A stretch of 5,942 bases of DNA. It comes from an uncultured Clostridia bacterium. Its GTDB lineage: Bacteria > Bacillota > Clostridia > Oscillospirales > Ruminococcaceae. The stretch spans positions 1 to 5,942 of the forward strand of contig CANDLP010000163.1 of the NCBI GenBank assembly GCA_947385505.1, read 5' to 3'. Shown one piece after another: positions 1 to 5,367 of the stretch (within the stretch, counting starts at the first letter, position 1; each line of letters begins with the position of its first letter). The notes below the pieces were generated by a model that did no database searches, was not told the DNA's origin, and worked only from the letters and a program-made list of their open reading frames with translations. A program made the position numbers and the translations under genes.

Positions 1-69
1 TGTTCATGCGTAGAAGATTATATCCTGCAATACCGACTCACTGCCGAAAGGCGGTGGCTGCATGAATAA
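1..69 (+). CDS. 3' tail of an unidentified upstream gene (partial)
   Basis: Frame 1 is open from the left edge to a TAA at 67-69 and encodes about 22 residues ending in RRWLHE. It would overlap the next gene's ATG (62-64) by eight bases, the same arrangement as the glf/gtrA junction. Frame 3 is also open, to a TGA at 63-65, which would give an ATGA overlap. I prefer frame 1 because its residues (VEDYILQYRLTAERRW) look like an ordinary protein end, while frame 3 reads a basic string rich in Arg and Cys. Frame 2 is closed at once by TAG at 11-13. The product cannot be identified from so little sequence. By position it is the preceding gene of the same polysaccharide operon. Confidence 0.5.
   Translation, partial: CSCVEDYILQYRLTAERRWLHE
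38..57 (+). promoter_or_regulatory. GNRA-capped hairpin over the ribosome binding site of the epimerase gene
   Basis: Bases 38-45 pair with 50-57 around a GAAA tetraloop at 46-49. The stem has eight pairs, two of them G-U. It contains AAAGG at 47-51, the only plausible Shine-Dalgarno for the ATG at 62, 10 bases downstream. In mRNA the fold would hide this site until a ribosome finishing the upstream gene opened it, which would couple translation of the two genes. No T-run follows, so it is not an intrinsic terminator. The pairing is seen directly; the regulatory role is inferred. Confidence 0.4.
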
Positions 70-982
70 AATTGACTCGTATCGCAAAAGAAAAATATGC
101 GTAATAGGAGCAAACAGTTACATAGCGCGGAATCTCCTTGTTATGTTAAACAGGTCGCCGGAAAAATTCAATATTATGCTGTATGATAACGCGGAACGTC
201 AGATTGATAATCAAAAAAATTATTTTAAGCTTGATGTTTTATCATATGAATCGGTATTAAATACTGATTTTGACTGTGATGTGATTTTTGTTTTTGCGGG
301 AAAAACCGGAACGCTAAACGGATTTAACGATTTTGAAACATTTATAAAAGTCAACGAGATCGGGCTTTTAAATATATTAAAAGCTTATGTTGAAAAAAAG
401 TCAAAGGCAAAAATTATTTTTCCGTCGACAAGATTGGTTTACAGGGGAAATGACAACCCGCTTGATGAAGATTCTCCCAAGGAGTTTAAAACCGTTTACG
501 CAATAAACAAGTATTCCTGTGAGCAGTATTTGCAGCAATATAAAGCAATGTTCGGCATTTCCTATTGTATCTTCAGAATTTGCATTCCCTACGGGAATCT
601 GTTAAACGATTCGCAGTCTTACGGAACATTAAAATACATGTTGGATAACGCTGAAAACGGAAAGGATATTATACTTTACGGCAATGGGAATTTAAAGAGA
701 ACCTTCACTTACATTGAGGATTTATGCAGAATAATGATTTTAGGATCATTTTCGGAAAAATGTGTGAACGATGTGTTTAATATAGGCGGTGAGACATTAA
801 GTCTTAATGAAGCCGCCGAAATGATTGCAGAGAAATATAATGTAAATATAAAGCATGCTGAATGGCCCAATGACGCGCTTTGCGTTGAAACGGGTCATAC
901 AATCTTTGATGACAAAAAATTAAAATCCAAAATAGAATTTTATTATTCGGGAAGCCTAAAAAATTGGCTGAAAAAAGATTAG
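62..982 (+). CDS. NAD-dependent nucleotide-sugar epimerase/dehydratase (extended SDR)
   Basis: This 306-residue protein is an extended short-chain dehydrogenase/reductase of the kind that epimerises, dehydrates or reduces nucleotide-linked sugars in the cytoplasm. The N-terminal Rossmann motif reads VIGANSYIA at about residues 14-22. The catalytic Ser/Thr lies in FPSTRLVY (S122, T123), and the Tyr-x-x-x-Lys pair is Y146 and K150. The substrate-side segment GNGNLKRTFTYIEDLCR at about 207-223 and the FNIGG motif near 240 are also typical. The length is normal for the family. The last Gly of the usual GxxGxxG is replaced by Ala (A22). The start at 62 follows a weak AAAGG and overlaps the end of the upstream gene. 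glf begins six bases after its stop. The substrate cannot be read from sequence. A UDP-sugar epimerase or a 4-keto-6-deoxysugar reductase would both fit an operon that makes dTDP-4-keto-6-deoxyglucose. Confidence 0.85.
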   Translation: MNKIDSYRKRKICVIGANSYIARNLLVMLNRSPEKFNIMLYDNAERQIDNQKNYFKLDVLSYESVLNTDFDCDVIFVFAGKTGTLNGFNDFETFIKVNEIGLLNILKAYVEKKSKAKIIFPSTRLVYRGNDNPLDEDSPKEFKTVYAINKYSCEQYLQQYKAMFGISYCIFRICIPYGNLLNDSQSYGTLKYMLDNAENGKDIILYGNGNLKRTFTYIEDLCRIMILGSFSEKCVNDVFNIGGETLSLNEAAEMIAEKYNVNIKHAEWPNDALCVETGHTIFDDKKLKSKIEFYYSGSLKNWLKKD

Positions 983-985
983 GAG
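981..985 (+). promoter_or_regulatory. Ribosome binding site of glf, favouring the second ATG
   Basis: AGGAG overlaps the TAG stop of the preceding gene. It lies 3 bases before the ATG at 989 but 9 bases before the in-frame ATG at 995. The second spacing is the normal one, so translation probably begins at 995 with MKKIIVVGAG, two residues shorter than the longest frame. Confidence 0.55.
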
Positions 986-988
986 AAG

Positions 989-2170
989 ATGACAATGAAA
1001 AAAATTATAGTTGTCGGCGCCGGCTTTTCCGGAAGTATAATAGCTCGAAAAATCGCCGATGAATTGAATTGCAGCGTAACCGTTGTAGAAAAGCGTTCTC
1101 ACATAGGCGGCAACGCATACGATGAATATGACGAAAACGGAATATTGGTACAAAAATACGGACCGCATTTTTTAAACACCAACAAATATTTTGTCATTAA
1201 ATTTTTAGAACAATACGCCGAATTGTTTCCTCATAACACTAAGCTGCTGAGTTTCATAGACGGAAAATATGTCCGACTGCCCTTTAATTTTCAAACGGTT
1301 CAGGAGCTTGTTGGCGCGGAAAAATCCGAAAAGCTGTTAAAAAAACTTCGTGAGGAATTTGCGGGCAGAGATCGTGTCCCCGTGCTTGAGCTTGTAAATC
1401 ATAGTGATATAGAAATCTGTAAATATGGCAATTTGCTGTTTGAAAAGGCGTATAAAACCTACATCTCAAAAATGTGGGGAATAGATATAAATAAGATTGA
1501 CAAATATGTATTAGACCGTGTACCGATGGCCATGAATTACGATGAACGTTATTTAAACAAGGATTTTCAGTATCTGCCTAAAAACGGCTTTACGGAAATT
1601 TTCAAAAATATGCTTGACCATCACAATATTAAGGTGTTTTTATACCAGAATGCTTTAGATCATATAAAATTTGATGAAGAAAACAACACGGTTTTGTATG
1701 ACGGTGAAAAAGCGGACGCTCTTGTATTCACAGGTCCTGTTGACGAATTATTCGGATTTAAGTATGGTTCGCTGCCATATCGTTCCTTAGATATAAAATA
1801 CCGGTACAGCGAACAAGAAAGCGTTCTTCCCTCCGAAATAGTTTCATATCCGCAGGCGGACGGATATACAAGAGAAACCGAGTACCGCAAAATCATGTTT
1901 GACGATAAAAACATTAAGGGCAGCGTTGTGGCGACCGAATACCCTCTTGAGTATGACAGGGCGTCTGAAATAGGAAATATCCCTTATTATCCGGTTGTAA
2001 CCGAGGAAAGCAGTAAAATTTATTCACAATATTTGGAGGAAGTGAAAAAATACCATAATATTTTCCTCTGCGGACGTTTGGCGGAATTCAAGTATTATAA
2101 TATGGACATATGTATTGAACACGCTTTGCAATATTTTGAAAATATAAAGGATTATCTGCTGCATGATTAG
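989..2170 (+). CDS. glf: UDP-galactopyranose mutase
   Basis: This flavoenzyme interconverts UDP-galactopyranose and UDP-galactofuranose in the cytoplasm, supplying galactofuranose for surface polysaccharide. Numbering from the ATG at 989, the FAD-binding motif GAGFSG is at 10-15, with acidic E34 and then IGGNAYD at 39-45. Compared by memory with E. coli Glf, the substrate-site residues are all present: Y158, W163, R177, Y188, R265, R295, Y334, R363 and Y369. The end motif GRLAEFKYYNMD is clear. Some usually conserved positions differ: N63 in HFLNTN (E. coli has His), A181 where PVR is usual, F367 for Tyr and N371 for Asp. The protein has 393 residues against about 367 in E. coli. Spacing of AGGAG suggests the true start is the ATG at 995. 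The gene follows the epimerase by six bases and overlaps gtrA by eight. Family assignment is very secure. Confidence 0.95.
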   Translation: MTMKKIIVVGAGFSGSIIARKIADELNCSVTVVEKRSHIGGNAYDEYDENGILVQKYGPHFLNTNKYFVIKFLEQYAELFPHNTKLLSFIDGKYVRLPFNFQTVQELVGAEKSEKLLKKLREEFAGRDRVPVLELVNHSDIEICKYGNLLFEKAYKTYISKMWGIDINKIDKYVLDRVPMAMNYDERYLNKDFQYLPKNGFTEIFKNMLDHHNIKVFLYQNALDHIKFDEENNTVLYDGEKADALVFTGPVDELFGFKYGSLPYRSLDIKYRYSEQESVLPSEIVSYPQADGYTRETEYRKIMFDDKNIKGSVVATEYPLEYDRASEIGNIPYYPVVTEESSKIYSQYLEEVKKYHNIFLCGRLAEFKYYNMDICIEHALQYFENIKDYLLHD

Positions 2171-2585
2171 TTTTATCAAGAAAATGATAAAAAAATATTC
2201 CGAGCTTATTCGCTACGGGATATTCGGAATTCTGACCGTAATAGTCAATACGGTGTTGTATCTGTCGCTGTCGCTGATAACCGATGACCTGATTGCCAAT
2301 TCAATCGCGTTTGTTTTAAGCGTGCTGTTTGCCTATTGGACAAATTGCCGTTTTGTTTTCCGCGATAAAATAACCCTTAAAAATTTCCTGCAGTTTTTCG
2401 GAATGAGAATAGGGACTATTTTAATTGATGACGGCGGAATGTGGTTATTGCTCGGGTGGAATTGGGACAAGCTTCTTGCCAAATGTATTGTAAACGCGAT
2501 AATAATTATTTTAAATTATATTTTCAGCAAATTTTTTATATTTTCAAAAAAGGAAAATACTTCACGAAAGGAAAACGAAGCATGA
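2163..2585 (+). CDS. GtrA-like family four-helix membrane protein
   Basis: This 140-residue protein has four predicted membrane helices at about 17-39, 42-60, 74-98 and 104-127, and short charged ends. It shows GtrA-family features: [13 protein letters not shown] (17-29) opening helix 1, ANSIAF (45-50) leading to NCRFVF (61-66) after helix 2, and [11 protein letters not shown] (117-127) closing helix 4. GtrA proteins work in the cytoplasmic membrane in polysaccharide or glycolipid assembly and are often proposed to flip polyprenyl-phosphate sugars. The biochemical role of this one is inferred. The ATG overlaps the end of glf by eight bases, with AAAGGA 11 bases upstream, so it is probably translated by coupling. 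The TGA stop overlaps the rfbA ATG. An acidic pair (D89, D90) sits in the predicted third helix. Codons are strongly A/T-rich, unlike rfbA. Confidence 0.85.
   Translation: MISFIKKMIKKYSELIRYGIFGILTVIVNTVLYLSLSLITDDLIANSIAFVLSVLFAYWTNCRFVFRDKITLKNFLQFFGMRIGTILIDDGGMWLLLGWNWDKLLAKCIVNAIIIILNYIFSKFFIFSKKENTSRKENEA
2568..2572 (+). promoter_or_regulatory. Ribosome binding site that fixes the rfbA start
   Basis: AAGGA lies nine bases before the ATG at 2582, inside the last codons of gtrA. The start at 2582 gives MKGIILAGG, the exact usual N-terminus of this enzyme family. The frame is open upstream to an ATG at 2441, but that stretch lies inside gtrA and encodes no family sequence. Confidence 0.75.
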
Positions 2586-3460
2586 AAGGCATAATTTTAG
2601 CCGGCGGCAGGGGTACCCGCCTCTTTCCAAGCACAATAACGGTAAGCAAACAGCTTTTGCCGATATATGACAAACCGCTGATTTATTATCCGTTATCGGT
2701 ATTGCTATTAGCTCACATACGTGATATACTGATAATATCAACCCCGGAGGATACTCCATGCTACGAACGACTTTTAGGTGACGGTTCCAAGCTCGGTATA
2801 CATATTGAATATAAGGTTCAGGACAAGCCCCGCGGGCTTGCTGACGCTTTCATTTTAGGCGCAGACTTTATCGGAAACGACAGTGTTTGTCTTGTTCTGG
2901 GCGATAATGTTTTTTACGGGCAATTCTTTTCAAAAGTACTCTCAGACGCACAGGAGCAGATAAAAAACGGCGGCACCGCGATATTCGGCTATCCCGTTTC
3001 TAATCCTAAAGAGTTCGGCGTAGTGGAATTTGATGAAAATTACAAGGTGATTTCCATTGAGGAGAAACCTGAAAAACCAAAATCTAACTACGCTGTCCCC
3101 GGATTATATTTTTATGACAATGATGTTGTGAAAATCGCAAAAAATGTTGAGCCGTCGGCAAGAGGAGAAATTGAAATAACCTCAATAAACAACGAGTACC
3201 TCTCCCGCGGACAGCTTAGCGTTACACTTATGGGACGCGGAATGGCATGGCTTGACACAGGCTCACCGAAGGGAATGCTGAAAGCGGCGGAGTTTGTGCA
3301 AACGGTTCAAGATATGCAGGGGTTTTATATTTCCTGTCCCGAAGAAATCGCTTGGCGGCGCGGTTTTATTACTTCGGAACAGCTTCGCGCACTTGGTGAC
3401 AAACTAAAAATGACCGCCTACGGTCAATATCTTATCTCGCTAACGGAGGAAAGCAAATGA
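2582..3460 (+). CDS. rfbA: Glucose-1-phosphate thymidylyltransferase
   Basis: RfbA (RmlA) makes dTDP-glucose and pyrophosphate from dTTP and glucose-1-phosphate, the first step towards dTDP-rhamnose and other dTDP-deoxysugars. The 292 residues match the usual length. Visible motifs are the nucleotide-binding GGRGTRLFP (8-16), [19 protein letters not shown] (21-39), [10 protein letters not shown] (81-90) and LGDNVFYG (106-113, with D108 the expected metal ligand). Further along are EEKP (160-163), PGLYFYD (173-179), GEIEIT (195-200) and WLDTGS (223-228). The gene overlaps the gtrA stop (ATGA, 2582-2585) and the rfbB start (ATGA, 3457-3460), so all three are translationally linked. Base composition rises abruptly relative to gtrA. 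Rival nucleotidyltransferases such as GalU or RffH-type paralogues are less likely: the length and the [11 protein letters not shown] segment point to RmlA. Confidence 0.96.
   Translation: MKGIILAGGRGTRLFPSTITVSKQLLPIYDKPLIYYPLSVLLLAHIRDILIISTPEDTPCYERLLGDGSKLGIHIEYKVQDKPRGLADAFILGADFIGNDSVCLVLGDNVFYGQFFSKVLSDAQEQIKNGGTAIFGYPVSNPKEFGVVEFDENYKVISIEEKPEKPKSNYAVPGLYFYDNDVVKIAKNVEPSARGEIEITSINNEYLSRGQLSVTLMGRGMAWLDTGSPKGMLKAAEFVQTVQDMQGFYISCPEEIAWRRGFITSEQLRALGDKLKMTAYGQYLISLTEESK
3445..3450 (+). promoter_or_regulatory. Ribosome binding site of rfbB
   Basis: GGAGGA lies six bases before the ATG at 3457. It is the strongest Shine-Dalgarno on the plus strand of the window. It lies within the last codons of rfbA and supports the start chosen for rfbB. 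Confidence 0.75.
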
Positions 3461-4476
3461 AAATTATAGTAACAGGCGGCGCCGGCTTTATTGGTGGAAA
3501 TTTTGTCCATTATATGTTGGAAAAATATCCCGATTATCGCATAATCTGTGTAGACTGTCTTACCTACGCGGGTAATCTGGAAACACTTAATTCGGCTATG
3601 GATAACCCCAATTTCTGTTTTCATAAAGTGGATATAACCGATCGCGAAGCTGTCTTTTCCGTTTTCAAGGAAGAACGCCCTGATATAGTGGTAAACTTTG
3701 CCGCTGAAAGTCACGTAGACCGATCCATAGAAAATCCCGATGTATTTCTTAAAACAAATATTTTAGGAACACAGGTAATGATGGACGCCTGCCGCAAATA
3801 CGGAATACGACGCTATCATCAGGTTTCCACTGACGAGGTATACGGCGATTTGCCGCTTGATAGACCAGACCTGTTTTTCACTGAAACAACGCCTATCCAC
3901 ACAAGCTCGCCCTATTCCGCCAGCAAGGCAAGTGCCGACTTGTTAGTACAAGCATACCACAAAACTTTCGGTTTGCCCGTAACAATTTCCCGCTGCTCCA
4001 ACAATTACGGTCCATATCATTTTCCCGAAAAGCTTATCCCGTTGATGATAGCAAATGCTTTGAACAATAAACCGCTGCCTGTTTACGGAAAAGGCGAAAA
4101 TATACGAGATTGGCTGTATGTTGAAGATCACTGCCGTGCGATCGATCTCATAATTCACAAGGGCACAGTCGGCGAAATTTACAATATCGGCGGACACAAC
4201 GAAATGAAGAATATTGATATTGTAAAAATTATTTGCAGGGAACTGAACAAGCCCGAAAGCCTGATAACCTTTGTTACTGACAGAAAAGGTCACGATATGC
4301 GCTATGCCATTGACCCCGCTAAAATTCGTAACGAACTTGGTTGGCTGCCTGAAACTAAATTCGCGGACGGCATTCAAAAAACCATAAAGTGGTATCTGGA
4401 CAACAGACCTTGGTGGGAGCATATTATAAACGGTGAGTATCGTCAATATTACGAGAGAATGTATTTAAACAGATAA
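3457..4476 (+). CDS. rfbB: dTDP-glucose 4,6-dehydratase
   Basis: RfbB (RmlB) converts dTDP-glucose to dTDP-4-keto-6-deoxyglucose using tightly bound NAD, the step after RfbA. The 339 residues are of family length. The Rossmann motif TGGAGFIGG is at 6-14, followed by YAGNLETL (37-44). The catalytic triad-like STDEVYGD gives T125, D126 and E127, and Y153/K157 form the Tyr-x-x-x-Lys pair in PYSASKAS. Substrate-binding [14 protein letters not shown] (182-195), [12 protein letters not shown] (217-228) and [12 protein letters not shown] (275-286) are all present. In the last motif Lys replaces the Pro seen in the enterobacterial DRPGHD. It starts in an ATGA overlap with rfbA. It is the last gene of this strand, because a convergent gene ends 18 bases later. 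rfbC and rfbD, which often follow, are absent here. Confidence 0.97.
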   Translation: MKIIVTGGAGFIGGNFVHYMLEKYPDYRIICVDCLTYAGNLETLNSAMDNPNFCFHKVDITDREAVFSVFKEERPDIVVNFAAESHVDRSIENPDVFLKTNILGTQVMMDACRKYGIRRYHQVSTDEVYGDLPLDRPDLFFTETTPIHTSSPYSASKASADLLVQAYHKTFGLPVTISRCSNNYGPYHFPEKLIPLMIANALNNKPLPVYGKGENIRDWLYVEDHCRAIDLIIHKGTVGEIYNIGGHNEMKNIDIVKIICRELNKPESLITFVTDRKGHDMRYAIDPAKIRNELGWLPETKFADGIQKTIKWYLDNRPWWEHIINGEYRQYYERMYLNR

Positions 4477-4485
4477 AAAGTTTTT

Positions 4486-4508
4486 GCATTTAATCTATAC
4501 ATAAATGC
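4486..4508. repeat. AT-rich inverted repeat at the convergent gene ends
   Basis: GCATTTA at 4486-4492 is the exact reverse complement of TAAATGC at 4502-4508, with a nine-base loop. It spans most of the space between the rfbB stop and the sirtuin stop and includes the sirtuin stop codon. The stem is short and AT-rich. A T-run (4481-4485) lies before the stem on the plus strand rather than after it, so it is not a proper intrinsic terminator in either direction. It is only a weak candidate for ending transcription. Confidence 0.25.
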
Positions 4509-5367
4509 GTTCCAATACCTCCCCAATGTCCCCGTCAATACAAATCGCTCTGTCTTTCATCTCATCGGGAATAATTCCCTGCCCTAAATTTATACTGCAA
4601 TATACAGACTGTTGATTTTCCATAGCAATTTGCCAGAAAGGATATTTTATAATGCCCGGCGTATTAAAACCCACTCCAAGCTCCAGAAGCAAAATATGTC
4701 TGCTCTTGTTATGTTCCGTAAACTCTCTGTACCGTTTTGCCGCGGCATACCACCCGTCGTCCTGAACAAATCTGTCGTCGGTGCGCAGGTTTACGGTTAA
4801 GGGCTTGCCGCAGAAGGGGCATTTCGGAATAAGTTCGGAGGGAATACGCATTTCCTTTTGCTCCTTTACCATACGGCGCACCTCTTTTTCGTTGTCAAAG
4901 GTCATTCCTTTGCAGCCGTCGGGGCATTGCCATAAACCATAGTCGCCTTGCGTATAAAACAGCCGCTTTTTATCAAAGCCCGCTTTACGGAATTGATGAT
5001 CAACATTTGTGGTAATCACAAAAAAATCCTTTTCCTTTACAAGCTTTAACAGTTCATTATAAGGCTTTCCCGCCTTAACATCATATCGGTTAACATAAAT
5101 ATGCCTTGACCACCATGCCCAATATTCTTCAAGGGAACCGAAAGGATAAAATCCCCCCGAATACATATCGGTTATACCGTATTTTTGGTGAAAGTCCGAA
5201 AAATACCTGTAAAAACGTTCTCCGCTGTAAGTAAGCCCCGCTGATTCCGACATTCCGGCTCCCGCGCCTATGAGTATTGAATCGGCAGATTCAAGTTCAT
5301 ACTTTAAACGCGCCGTCTGCTCCAAGCAGTCCGCGGTAAATTTTATAGTCGATCTCCTTAAATACAT
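4495..5367 (-). CDS. Class M sirtuin, predicted protein ADP-ribosyltransferase (SirTM)
   Basis: This NAD-dependent sirtuin belongs to the macrodomain-linked class M. Characterised members from Staphylococcus and Streptococcus mono-ADP-ribosylate a lipoylated GcvH-like protein rather than deacylate lysines. Counting from the ATG at 5367 (290 residues), the NAD-binding motif GAGAGMSESAG is at 34-44, followed by the class-typical TYSGERF (46-52). TTNVDHQF (119-126) carries catalytic Asn121. TQGDYGLWQC places Gln140 where ordinary sirtuins have the catalytic His. The Asn-to-Gln spacing of 19 equals that of N118/Q137 in the streptococcal enzyme as I remember it. Zinc-ribbon cysteines are C148 and C152, then C183 and C186. 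The class motif LELGVGFNTPGIIKYPF is at about 228-244. The start overlaps the macrodomain gene by 71 bases. GAGG lies nine bases before this ATG. A TTG at 5382 and an ATA at 5346 are alternatives. Confidence 0.92.
   Translation of the reverse strand: MYLRRSTIKFTADCLEQTARLKYELESADSILIGAGAGMSESAGLTYSGERFYRYFSDFHQKYGITDMYSGGFYPFGSLEEYWAWWSRHIYVNRYDVKAGKPYNELLKLVKEKDFFVITTNVDHQFRKAGFDKKRLFYTQGDYGLWQCPDGCKGMTFDNEKEVRRMVKEQKEMRIPSELIPKCPFCGKPLTVNLRTDDRFVQDDGWYAAAKRYREFTEHNKSRHILLLELGVGFNTPGIIKYPFWQIAMENQQSVYCSINLGQGIIPDEMKDRAICIDGDIGEVLERIYV

Noticed and set aside
1500..1535. Loss of the catalytic loop arginine in Glf (Ala where PVR is usual)
   Set aside because: Counting against E. coli Glf shows that the essential loop arginine corresponds to R177 in DRVP, which is present. 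The missing Arg is the neighbouring, less critical one.
2427..2435. Asp-Asp pair in the third helix of the GtrA-like protein as a catalytic site
   Set aside because: The pair is notable, but polar residues in this helix occur in GtrA-like proteins and nothing else here supports catalysis.
2441..2581. Upstream extension of rfbA to an ATG at 2441 (339 residues)
   Set aside because: The extra 47 residues lie entirely inside gtrA and resemble no family sequence. MKGIILAGG at 2582, with AAGGA nine bases upstream, is the standard start.
3943..4446. Open frame of 167 codons on the minus strand opposite rfbB
   Set aside because: It is antisense to the strongly conserved rfbB and shows no recognisable domain. 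It is a shadow of the rfbB codons.
4477..4494. Promoter or small gene between the operons
   Set aside because: Only 18 bases separate two stop codons, so neither a promoter for the flanking genes nor a gene can fit.
4475..4508. Intrinsic terminator between the convergent operons
   Set aside because: The inverted repeat has seven AT-rich pairs and no T-run follows it on either strand. It is kept only as a low-confidence repeat.
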